From Idiomarinaceae bacterium (GTDB taxonomy: Bacteria > Pseudomonadota > Gammaproteobacteria > Enterobacterales > Alteromonadaceae): a DNA stretch of 64,000 bases. The stretch spans positions 1 through 64,000 of the forward strand of contig NYWU01000038.1 of the NCBI GenBank assembly GCA_002685255.1, given 5' to 3'. The notes under the pieces were generated by a model. That model saw only the letters and a list, made by a program, of their open reading frames with translations. It ran no database searches and was not told where the DNA came from. Below are positions 50,843 through 58,507 of this stretch, in pieces. Position 1 is the first letter of the stretch. Every line of letters starts with the position of its first letter. The translations under genes and the position numbers were made by a program.

Positions 50843-51453
50843 TGAAAAAAACTTTACTCGTACTTAGCTTATCAGCGCTATTGACCGCCTGCTCGTCACA
50901 GCCGCAACAGCCCACTGCACAGCAAATGCAACAACAAGCACAGCAGCAAACGAATAGCGATATGCAAAAAGTAACTGGCAACCCAAACGATACCGCGCCC
51001 AGCTGGGTATTTAATCCGAAATCAGACAAGGGCTTGGCGGCTTCATCGTGCGTCGATTGGTCAGGTAATATGGCGGTCGATAAACCGCAAGCGATTGCAG
51101 CAGCACGCGCCGACCTGACGCAACAGATCCAAGTTAAAGCAAGCGTGTTGGATAAACTCTACAACCGCAAAGTACAGGCCGAGGGCGGCAGCTCGGTAGG
51201 CGCTACGTTTGAGCAAGTGTCTAAGCAGGTGGCGAGCGAAACATTAGTGGGCAGTACGCCAGAAGAGATGGCAATGGCACGGATTGATGGCAAAAAATAT
51301 CTATGTGCTTTGGTTGTTTTGGACGAAACCCGCGACACCTTTGATGCGATTATTGACGCCTCAAAACGCACCATCGATCCGCAATCAAAAGAAGCACTCT
51401 ACGAAGAGTTCCGCGCCCAAAAAGCCATGAAAGAACTCGAGGCCGAACTGTAG
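50842..51453 (+). CDS. LPP20-family lipoprotein; last operon gene; stop lies in REP GTAG
   Basis: Lipobox 'LSALLTACSS'; 'PSWVFNPKSDKGLAASSCVDWSGNMAVDKPQAIAAARADLTQQIQVK'; stop 51451-51453 in GTAG 51450-51453. Confidence 0.85.
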   Translation: MKKTLLVLSLSALLTACSSQPQQPTAQQMQQQAQQQTNSDMQKVTGNPNDTAPSWVFNPKSDKGLAASSCVDWSGNMAVDKPQAIAAARADLTQQIQVKASVLDKLYNRKVQAEGGSSVGATFEQVSKQVASETLVGSTPEEMAMARIDGKKYLCALVVLDETRDTFDAIIDASKRTIDPQSKEALYEEFRAQKAMKELEAEL

Positions 51454-51625
51454 GTCGCGCCTTTGGCGCGACAGCCCATACATCTCATCAACGCCCGACG
51501 TAAGTCGCGCCTTTGGCGCGACAACCATGCATCTCGTCAACGCCCGACGTAAGTCGCGCCTTTGGCGCGACAACCATGCATCTCATCAACGCCCGACGTA
51601 AGTCGCGCCTTTGGCGCGACAGCCA
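51450..51625 (+). repeat. Direct array of four B-type REPs
   Basis: GTAGGTCGCGCCTTTGGCGCGACA at 51450 and GTAAGTCGCGCCTTTGGCGCGACA at 51500, 51549, 51598, with spacer 'accatgcatctc(a/g)tcaacgcccgac'. Confidence 0.95.
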
Positions 51626-51690
51626 TGCTTTCTTTTTTCCCAAAAAAATGCACAATACTGGGCATCTGCTCAAAACAACGGATGCCCACC

Positions 51691-52335
51691 ATGGCCAAGC
51701 AACAAAGTATCGTGCTCGAAGCGCCCACCGAATCCAATAAAGTACTACTGCACTCTTGCTGCGCCCCGTGCGCTGGAGACGTCATGCAGCGCATGGTTGA
51801 TGCCGGCATCGACATCACGATCTTCTTTTACAACCCGAATATTCATCCCGAAAAAGAATATTTGATTCGTAAAGAAGAAAACATCCGCTTCGCCGAAAAA
51901 TTGGGCATCCCGTTTATCGACGCCGACTATGATAGCCAAAACTGGTTCGAGCGTGTGCGTGGATTGGAGTGGGAACCCGAGCGTGGAGAGCGTTGCACTG
52001 TCTGCTTTGATATGCGGTTTGAACGCACCGCCCTGTATGCTCATGAGCATGGTTTTGACGTGATCACCAGTTGCTTAGGTATCTCACGTTGGAAAAATAT
52101 GCAGCAAATTAATGATTGCGGCGAACGCGCGGCAGCCCGCTATGATGATGTTACCTACTGGACTTTCAATTGGCGCAAGCAAGGTGGCTCGAGTCGGATG
52201 GTAGAGCTGGCAAAGCGCGAACGCTTTTACCAGCAAGAGTACTGCGGCTGCATTTATTCACTTCGCGATACTAACCGCTGGCGAGTAAAAAACGACCGCA
52301 AACGCATCGAAATCGGCGTTCAATATTACGGGTAG
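51691..52335 (+). CDS. queH: Epoxyqueuosine reductase QueH; stop lies in REP GTAG
   Basis: '[18 protein letters not shown]', '[18 protein letters not shown]', '[11 protein letters not shown]', '[10 protein letters not shown]'; stop 52333-52335. Confidence 0.9.
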   Translation: MAKQQSIVLEAPTESNKVLLHSCCAPCAGDVMQRMVDAGIDITIFFYNPNIHPEKEYLIRKEENIRFAEKLGIPFIDADYDSQNWFERVRGLEWEPERGERCTVCFDMRFERTALYAHEHGFDVITSCLGISRWKNMQQINDCGERAAARYDDVTYWTFNWRKQGGSSRMVELAKRERFYQQEYCGCIYSLRDTNRWRVKNDRKRIEIGVQYYG

Positions 52336-52412
52336 GTCGCGCCGCCCGTCGACGTACGTCGAGCCTTTGGCGCGACACGCGGATTGCCCCGTGCGCAAAA
52401 TGCGCACGCTAC
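52332..52412 (-). repeat. Reverse-oriented BIME with rearranged B element
   Basis: GTAGGTCGCGC-cgcccgtcgac-GTACGTCGAGCCTTTGGCGCGACA ... CGTGCGCAAAATGCGCACGCTAC (A on the minus strand). Confidence 0.8.
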
Positions 52413-52413
52413 C

Positions 52414-52935
52414 TTACCGCTTCAACTCGCCCGAAGACGATTCAATGTGAGCGCGAACAAACCACTGGAACTGTTCTAAATCACCCAACTGACCTGTCAG
52501 CATATCTTCCGATACCGGATCAACCTCGCTCAACTCATCGATGGCTTTCCGATGGTCACCGTTGACGCCAATGTAGACTTTATCAAGCTCAGATAAATGC
52601 TCAGCAACTAAGCCCTTACCGATCGAATAATCTTTCCATGAGCGCTTTCTCACAACCGCTTCTGGCGTTCCTTCTGGCACACCGCCTAAGGTCGCGATTC
52701 GCTCTGCAATGGTGTCTGTCATTTCACGTACCGCATCAACCTGCGGATCAAGCATCTCATGCACACCGATGAAATTTGGACCCACCACGTTCCAATGAAC
52801 ATGCTTTAAAGTAAGCTGAAGGTCGATAAGCGCAACTAAGCGGTCATCGAGCAGAGCGATGGCCTTTTGAGCAGCATCCTCTTTCAAACCCGGAGCAGTA
52901 AATCCAGCGACTTTTGCATTCTCAGTATTGCTCAT
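52414..52935 (-). CDS. dps: Dps/ferritin-like DNA-binding protein
   Basis: 'LVALIDLQLTLKHVHWNVVGPNFIGVHEMLDPQVDAVREMTDTIAERIATLGGVPEG', 'DLEQFQWFVRAHIES'. Confidence 0.92.
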   Translation of the reverse strand: MSNTENAKVAGFTAPGLKEDAAQKAIALLDDRLVALIDLQLTLKHVHWNVVGPNFIGVHEMLDPQVDAVREMTDTIAERIATLGGVPEGTPEAVVRKRSWKDYSIGKGLVAEHLSELDKVYIGVNGDHRKAIDELSEVDPVSEDMLTGQLGDLEQFQWFVRAHIESSSGELKR

Positions 52936-53002
52936 TATTCCTCCTTCCTTTAAATTCCATTCACCTATACCTACGGCATCATCTGCTCATTGGATCGGTC
53001 GC

Positions 53003-53600
53003 GTAACGTGCGCCTTTGGCGCACGGGTGATATCAACCACCGACGTAACGTGCGCCTCTGGCGCACGGGGCGATATCTGATGTCGCGCACAATGCGCGAC
53101 CTACGTATGACGGCCGTACCGACCACCCGCGTAACGTGCGCCTTGGGCGCACGCGCGGTATCTGATGTCGCGCACAATGCGCGACCTACGTATGACGGCC
53201 GTACCGACCACCGGCGTAACGTGCGCCTTTGGCGCACGGGGCGATATCTGATGTCGCGCACAATGCGCGACGTACGAGATGGCGGCGGTATCAACCACCG
53301 GCGTAACGTGCGCATTTTGCGCACGGGGCGATATTTGATGTCGCGCACAATGCGCGACCTACGTATGACGGCCGTACCGACCACCAGCGTAACGTGCGCC
53401 TTTGGCGCACGGGCGATATCTGATGTCGCGCACAATGCGCGACGTACGGGATGGCGGCGGCATCAACCACCAGCGTAACGTGCGCCTTTGGCGCACGGGC
53501 GGTATTTGATGTCGCGCACAATGCGCGACGTACGGGATGGCGGCGGTATCGAGCACCGGTGTAACGTGCGCCTTTGGCGCACGGGACAAACTCGACGTTG
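53003..53600 (+). repeat. Large BIME array: eight A REPs, six intact inverted B REPs, ~86-bp period
   Basis: A heads at 53003, 53045, 53131, 53216, 53303, 53389, 53475, 53561; B variants end in CTAC or GTAC, with two spacer classes. Confidence 0.95.
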
Positions 53601-53694
53601 CACACGATAATTGCTTTTAATCAATCCCACTCATATAATAATCACAGGCAAACGTTATAAATATATTAAAAAAATAAACAAGGTTTGGTAAAAC

Positions 53695-54453
53695 ATGAAG
53701 TATGCACTCATATGTCTATCGCTTTTTATAAGCTCCGCAATCAGCGCAAACGAACTAATTATCGTTAACTCAGTCCACCAAGCGTCAGCAAAATACAAAG
53801 CCGTCGATCTCTATAACTATATAAAATCTGTTGAGCCCGATGCGTTGCTCACTGAGGGTAGTGAATCAATGTTTAATGACGATGGAAGTATTTCTGAAGA
53901 TACATCGGGACTTGAAGTTGAGGCATACCGGCTTTTAGAAAATAACGGCAACACACCTATCATCAACGTATCAATGGAAAACCGCAACGAGAGAATGAGA
54001 GAAATAGACTACAGCAACACCTTAACCAAAACATTTCAGTTGCTACAAAAGAAATTTCAGGCTGACGAGTTAAAAAATCCGGCCTTGTTTAACGAGATAA
54101 TGAATTCGTTTTTTGGTCGACGGAGCTGCATGATGGACTCATCATTGGCAGAGATAAATTCCGAAACCTGCGTCACTGCATTCGAAAAAAATAATGATGC
54201 AATCTTTAATAAAATGACATCGCTATTAGAACAAACACCGTCGCTATCAAGCCAATTAAACCAGTGGAAAAAAATCGTCAACTTTCATAATGACAGACAC
54301 ACAGCGCTTGTGAAAAATGTGAACGAACATGTGTGCAAAGATACGCAAAAGACATATGTACTCGTTTTAGGAGCCATGCATTTTTCCGAAGTGAAACGCA
54401 TGTTGAGCGAATCAAGCTGTGATTTTTCAATTGCTACATATTCAGAAGCATAA
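53695..54453 (+). CDS. Exported hypothetical, possibly TraB/GumN-like fold
   Basis: Signal peptide; 'EPDALLTEGSES' and C-terminal 'KTYVLVLGAMHFSEVKRML' faintly recall TraB/GumN. Confidence 0.5.
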   Translation: MKYALICLSLFISSAISANELIIVNSVHQASAKYKAVDLYNYIKSVEPDALLTEGSESMFNDDGSISEDTSGLEVEAYRLLENNGNTPIINVSMENRNERMREIDYSNTLTKTFQLLQKKFQADELKNPALFNEIMNSFFGRRSCMMDSSLAEINSETCVTAFEKNNDAIFNKMTSLLEQTPSLSSQLNQWKKIVNFHNDRHTALVKNVNEHVCKDTQKTYVLVLGAMHFSEVKRMLSESSCDFSIATYSEA

Positions 54454-54454
54454 T

Positions 54455-54513
54455 GTAACGTGCGCCTTTGGCGCACGGGCGGTATCTGATGTCGCGCCAA
54501 AGGCGCGACCTAC
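54455..54513 (+). repeat. BIME between convergent genes
   Basis: GTAACGTGCGCCTTTGGCGCACGGGCGGTATCTGATGTCGCGCCAAAGGCGCGACCTAC. Confidence 0.95.
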
Positions 54514-54680
54514 TTCTTCTCCATTTCTTGGATCTTCTTCCACAATTCATCTGCTTGCTGGCTAATATGCGAACTATCTCGGATATTGCCATTACGCTGC
54601 ATTTCCATTGCCTTTTGCTGTAACTGCTGCAGCTCTTTGCGCATTTTTTTAGTTGGATTTGATTTAAATAGACCGAACAT
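54510..54680 (-). CDS. DUF6435-like small protein (56 aa); stop lies in REP GTAG
   Basis: Below track cutoff: MFGLFKSNPTKKMRKELQQLQQKAMEMQRNGNIRDSSHISQQADELWKKIQEMEKK; TAG from CTAC 54510-54513. Confidence 0.75.
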   Translation of the reverse strand: MFGLFKSNPTKKMRKELQQLQQKAMEMQRNGNIRDSSHISQQADELWKKIQEMEKK

Positions 54681-54783
54681 CGCACACCTCGAATTAGGAA
54701 TCTCACCTTATTACGTATGTCGATCATAAAAAGTTCGACGTGCGAGCATATAGCCAACACAGGCGCACGGGGCCACCCCCATC

Positions 54784-54874
54784 GTCGCGCACAATGCGCG
54801 ACCTACAACACCGACGTAACGTGCGCCTTTGGCGCACGGGGACAACCCAACGTCGCGCCATAGGCGCGACCTAC
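54784..54874 (+). repeat. B / A-B REP cluster, plus a degenerate A just upstream (~54740-54772)
   Basis: GTCGCGCACAATGCGCGACCTAC ... GTAACGTGCGCCTTTGGCGCACGGGGACAACCCAACGTCGCGCCATAGGCGCGACCTAC. Confidence 0.92.
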
Positions 54875-55638
54875 TGTATGGTGAACACGACATATACGGT
54901 GGCGGATGCGGTCATTTCGCCTATTTCAAAAAGCCCGCTTTGCGGGGGCGGAGCACGAAACCTTACCGATACACCAGCGAGTTCGCTAGAAGACTGACCG
55001 TAAATTTCTTGCGAGGGTATCAAATCGTAAACACTTTCATCACGTGTTTTAAATTCTGAGATTGAATACACATCTTTTATCTTCTTACCATTTAGCTCAG
55101 CAAGTTGTTCGGCTTTTTGACGCGCGTTTTTTAATGCCTCAAACAGCACTTGTTTCTTAATCTCTCGCGGATTTTCAACCTTAACTTCAGCATCTAATGT
55201 CTCTGACACGCCCGCATCAACCAGCGATTGATTGAGTTCGTTATATAAGGAAAGATCACGTAACGTAATATCGATACTGCGCACAACGCGCGTGCCTAAA
55301 TTAATTTCCTCGCCGTTCTTATACTCATTATGCGGCGCAATTCTAAGTGGCGTCGCTCGAATATCTTCTTGAGCTATTCCCATTTTTTTGACTACTTCAA
55401 ACAGCTCAACTGACCGCCGATCAACTTCACTTTTGGCGACGGAGGCGTCCTTGTCGGTATGCCTCAAGTACGCGCTAATGACGATTATTTCCGGCTTAAC
55501 ACGTTGTTCAGCATACCCTTCAACATAGATATGAGGAGCATTTGGAATTACATCACTCCATGCTGAACAACTCACCAAGAACAAAAAAAATAAATATTTT
55601 TTCAATCTATACACCCCATTTATTTTTAATAGCCGCAC
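54871..55638 (-). CDS. SIMPL (DUF541) domain periplasmic protein; stop lies in REP GTAG
   Basis: 'IYVEGYAEQRVKPEIIVISAYLRHTDKDASVAKSEVDRRSVELFEVVKKMGI...ALKNARQKAEQLAELNGKKI'; CTAC 54871-54874. Confidence 0.85.
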   Translation of the reverse strand: MRLLKINGVYRLKKYLFFLFLVSCSAWSDVIPNAPHIYVEGYAEQRVKPEIIVISAYLRHTDKDASVAKSEVDRRSVELFEVVKKMGIAQEDIRATPLRIAPHNEYKNGEEINLGTRVVRSIDITLRDLSLYNELNQSLVDAGVSETLDAEVKVENPREIKKQVLFEALKNARQKAEQLAELNGKKIKDVYSISEFKTRDESVYDLIPSQEIYGQSSSELAGVSVRFRAPPPQSGLFEIGEMTASATVYVVFTIQ

Positions 55639-55687
55639 AAAGTTGCTAAGTTAAAAATCATGTTTGTTATATAAGTGACTCAATATA

Positions 55688-56053
55688 ATGATTAATCAAT
55701 TCAAACTTCATATTTTTATTATCTGTTTACTATTAACCAATTTAGTAGCTTGCACAACAACTAAAGAAAATAATGTAGCAACCTATTGTTATTCAACTGA
55801 ACAAGCAGCCGTCGCAGCAGGTTCAAAAGTAATAAACGATATGCTTCGCGAATATCGGCTGAGAACAGATGGCCGTCCAGGCTTCGGTGTAAGCTATAAC
55901 ACCAAAGACAACGAATGTGGCAGCGACTTAGGCGCGGTAGTTATGAAGCCTCCACACGAAACGAACGATGAAAAAGGCGCCGAAATCATCGCCATCTCTC
56001 GTGATATTTTCACAAAACACATGGAAACAACCGATTACCAATATAAAATTTAG
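55688..56053 (+). CDS. Hypothetical lipoprotein
   Basis: Lipobox 'LLTNLVACTT'; stop 2 nt before REP GTAG at 56056. Confidence 0.65.
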   Translation: MINQFKLHIFIICLLLTNLVACTTTKENNVATYCYSTEQAAVAAGSKVINDMLREYRLRTDGRPGFGVSYNTKDNECGSDLGAVVMKPPHETNDEKGAEIIAISRDIFTKHMETTDYQYKI

Positions 56054-56055
56054 CC

Positions 56056-56114
56056 GTAGCGTGCGCCTTTGGCGCACGGGGCAAACGCAATGTCGCGCAC
56101 AATGCGCGACGTAC
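56056..56114 (+). repeat. BIME
   Basis: GTAGCGTGCGCCTTTGGCGCACGGGGCAAACGCAATGTCGCGCACAATGCGCGACGTAC. Confidence 0.93.
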
Positions 56115-56153
56115 GGGATGGCGGTGGTATCCAAAAAGCGGAACAACACAAAC

Positions 56154-56624
56154 ATGTACGACATCAAAATACGAAGCTATAAACCGACCGATGCGGCAAC
56201 ATTGCGAGATATATTTTTCGACACCGTGAGAAACATCAACATCAAAGACTACTCGCAAGCACAAGTCGAAGCCTGGGCACCAAGCGATTACGATTCGAAT
56301 GAGTGGGCACGTAAGATGAATAAAATCGCGCCATACGTTGCAGAATTAAACGCCGATATCGCAGGTTACGCAGATCTTCAGCAAGACGGTCTTATCGACC
56401 ACTTTTTCTGTCACTACAAATATCAGCGAAAGGGCGTAGGCGGCGTGCTCATGCAGCATATAATAGGTGACGCGAAAACCCGTGGGATCAGTAAGCTTTA
56501 CTCACATGTCAGCATCACCGCACGCCCCTTTTTCGAGCATTTCGATTTTATCGTAAGCACATCACAACACGTCAAAGTGCGCGGCGAAGAGCTACAAAAC
56601 TTCATCATGGTAAAGCCGGTTTAA
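56154..56624 (+). CDS. GNAT-family N-acetyltransferase
   Basis: 'IRSYKPTDAATLRDIFFDTV', 'HYKYQRKGVGGVLMQHIIGDAKTRGISKLYSHVSITARPFFEHFDF'. The track ORF at 55968 is REP read-through. Confidence 0.85.
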   Translation: MYDIKIRSYKPTDAATLRDIFFDTVRNINIKDYSQAQVEAWAPSDYDSNEWARKMNKIAPYVAELNADIAGYADLQQDGLIDHFFCHYKYQRKGVGGVLMQHIIGDAKTRGISKLYSHVSITARPFFEHFDFIVSTSQHVKVRGEELQNFIMVKPV

Positions 56625-56630
56625 TAGCAA

Positions 56631-56740
56631 TGTCGCGCCAAAGGCGCGACCTACGGAATGGCGGTGATATCAACCACCGACGTAACGTGCGCCTTGGGCG
56701 CACGGGCCAAACCCATCGTCGCGCACAATGCGCGACCTAC
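56631..56740 (+). repeat. REP cluster (B inverted, A, B inverted) upstream of the RAYT gene
   Basis: TGTCGCGCCAAAGGCGCGACCTAC ... GTAACGTGCGCCTTGGGCGCACGGGCCAAACCCATCGTCGCGCACAATGCGCGACCTAC. Confidence 0.94.
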
Positions 56741-56791
56741 GTACAGGATTTTAAAATACTGTGATGTGGTTTTTGGTCTTAAATAGCCGGC

Positions 56792-57346
56792 ATGAAAAAT
56801 GTTCGTCGCTATTTCGAAGACGGTTACTATTTTTTTATTACCGTCGCTACTCAAGGTCGCAAGCCTCACCTAACGCGCCAGCCGGTTATTCAGGCGCTGC
56901 GCAATGCTGTGCGAACAACCATGGTATCGCACCCTTTTGATATCCAGGCGTGGGTTGTATTGCCCGATCATATGCATTTATTAATTGGCGTTGCCGACCA
57001 AAAAGTCGATCTACGGATTAGAAAGATCAAAGCGCTTACCACACGCGCCCTACCCGAGTTTTCCTATAAAAACTCACAACCTAATTTTTCAAAACGCCGC
57101 CGACGGCAAGGCAGTCTTTGGCACAATCGATTCTATGATCGCATCATTCGTAATGAACAAGAGCTCTACATGTATACACTGTATTGCTGCTTTAACCCGG
57201 TCAAACACGGCTACGTTAATAATGCATTGGAATGGCCGTACTCCACCCTCAATGGTTATATAAAACAAGGTCGTTACCCAGAATCATGGCGACACATCAC
57301 CGAAGCATGGGTGGACGACAATTTCGCCGATTACGACATGTGGTAG
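56792..57346 (+). CDS. REP-associated tyrosine transposase (RAYT, Y1/HUH family)
   Basis: 'AWVVLPDHMHLLIG' (HUH), 'LWHNRFYDRIIRNEQELYMYTLYCCFNPVKHGYVNNALEWPYSTLNGYI' (Y1 Tyr plus NPV motif); flanked both sides by REPs. Confidence 0.92.
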   Translation: MKNVRRYFEDGYYFFITVATQGRKPHLTRQPVIQALRNAVRTTMVSHPFDIQAWVVLPDHMHLLIGVADQKVDLRIRKIKALTTRALPEFSYKNSQPNFSKRRRRQGSLWHNRFYDRIIRNEQELYMYTLYCCFNPVKHGYVNNALEWPYSTLNGYIKQGRYPESWRHITEAWVDDNFADYDMW

Positions 57347-57401
57347 CGTGCGCCTTGCGCGCACGGGCGGCATCTGAGGTCGCGCCACAGGCGCGACCTA
57401 C
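57343..57401 (+). repeat. BIME shared by the convergent RAYT and GDPD-like genes
   Basis: GTAGCGTGCGCCTTGCGCGCACGGGCGGCATCTGAGGTCGCGCCACAGGCGCGACCTAC; both ends lie in stop codons. Confidence 0.95.
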
Positions 57402-58315
57402 TTCACTGATTCGATGAAATCGATATTACCCGTAACAACGCCAACACCCTGTTTAATGATATTTGCCTGTTCTGGCGGAACAATGTCGTGCTTATTCCAT
57501 AAGTAAATCTGTGTGTTATGTTGGGCCAGTCGAGCTGCAAGCCGATCGGGGTACCCCCAAATAAACTTGGCCATGTCAGGAGGCACCAATACAACCGTAT
57601 TTTTACATGAATCAGGGATAACGCCAGCCCATCCAACCAGCAAGTAATCTGTGCCACAGTTTTTCACTGTATTCACTGAAAATGTTTGCAGCGACGGAGT
57701 CTCGTTAGCAAACCACTCATTGCCCTTGGCAGACGTAATGACAACTGTTTTATTATTTTTTTCGCTTATAAAACGACTTAACGTTAGAAACGCATCCTCG
57801 TTATTAGTCTTTAGATTCAACCAAAACGTTTGGTTAGGAAACCGTTCATAAAACGCATCAAGCCGATCGATACGAAAACCTTTTCCACGAAAGGGAAATG
57901 TTCGACCATAGTCCGCCGTATAGCCGTAACCCGCATCAATAGATTGTAATTGATCAACGTTTAAATCACTTACAAGACGATTCCCGTTCGTTGCACAACT
58001 AAGATTCCAATCGTGAAATACAACCAATTCATTATCATTTATCAGGTGAACGTTTAAATGAATAATATCCGCGCCAGCAGCAACCGATGCCGAGGCCGCT
58101 TGTAGGGTATTTTCCACCGTTGTCAGACCCACTTCCGACAGCGATTTTGCTGTGCACGACGTATCACTTAATTTTTCGTAATCAACCTGACTACCGCCGC
58201 CACGATATGCAACCACCTGACCGTCGCCGTTTACTTGGGGCGCTAAAAAATAGGCGTTACCAATACCTAACAACACAAGCACAACGAGACTTAATAAAAT
58301 TATTTTTAGTTTCAA
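57398..58315 (-). CDS. GDPD-like protein with substituted active-site motifs; stop lies in REP GTAG
   Basis: GDPD pattern 'VAYRGGGS...VENTLQAASASVAAGADIIHLNVHLINDNELVVFHDWNLSCATNGNR', with HRG->YRG and ExD->HxN. Confidence 0.75.
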   Translation of the reverse strand: MKLKIILLSLVVLVLLGIGNAYFLAPQVNGDGQVVAYRGGGSQVDYEKLSDTSCTAKSLSEVGLTTVENTLQAASASVAAGADIIHLNVHLINDNELVVFHDWNLSCATNGNRLVSDLNVDQLQSIDAGYGYTADYGRTFPFRGKGFRIDRLDAFYERFPNQTFWLNLKTNNEDAFLTLSRFISEKNNKTVVITSAKGNEWFANETPSLQTFSVNTVKNCGTDYLLVGWAGVIPDSCKNTVVLVPPDMAKFIWGYPDRLAARLAQHNTQIYLWNKHDIVPPEQANIIKQGVGVVTGNIDFIESVK

Positions 58316-58398
58316 ACTATTATTTCCATTTGTTATTAGAATTTTTTAATAGTTTGTGATAATTGCAAATCCTAACCATTCAATCAATAGAGATCTGA

Positions 58399-58422
58399 TG
58401 TCGCGCACAATGCGCGACCTAC
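58399..58422 (-). repeat. Isolated B-type REP
   Basis: TGTCGCGCACAATGCGCGACCTAC on the + strand. Confidence 0.9.
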
Positions 58423-58445
58423 GGACGAAATAAAAACTTTTGTTT

Positions 58446-58466
58446 AAATACGAATCGTTTTCATTT
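58446..58466. promoter_or_regulatory. Possible Fur-box-like site upstream of the siderophore receptor
   Basis: 'aaatacgaatcgttttcattt' resembles a Fur box; not scored. Confidence 0.35.
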
Positions 58467-58507
58467 ATGATCCACTCGCGAATACACATTCAGGAGTGGA
58501 CAGGGAT

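Noticed and set aside
51385-51818. Minus-strand ORFs with repeats '[21 protein letters not shown]'
   Set aside because: Antisense translation of the direct B-REP array and the queH 5' end.
53003-53600. CRISPR array
   Set aside because: Period is ~86 bp, the repeats are paired palindromes with GTAG heads, the 'spacers' are themselves repeated, and no cas genes are present.
52971-53605. Long ORFs on both strands (e.g. 52990-53478 +, 52971-53435 -, 53291-53605 -) with Arg-rich repeated peptides
   Set aside because: They are translations of the BIME array in several frames; repeats such as 'VGRALCATSNIAPCAKGARY' are REP translation with no signs of real coding.
55968-56153. N-terminal extension of the GNAT ORF in the track
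   Set aside because: It reads through the BIME at 56056-56114; ATG at 56154 matches the family N-terminus.
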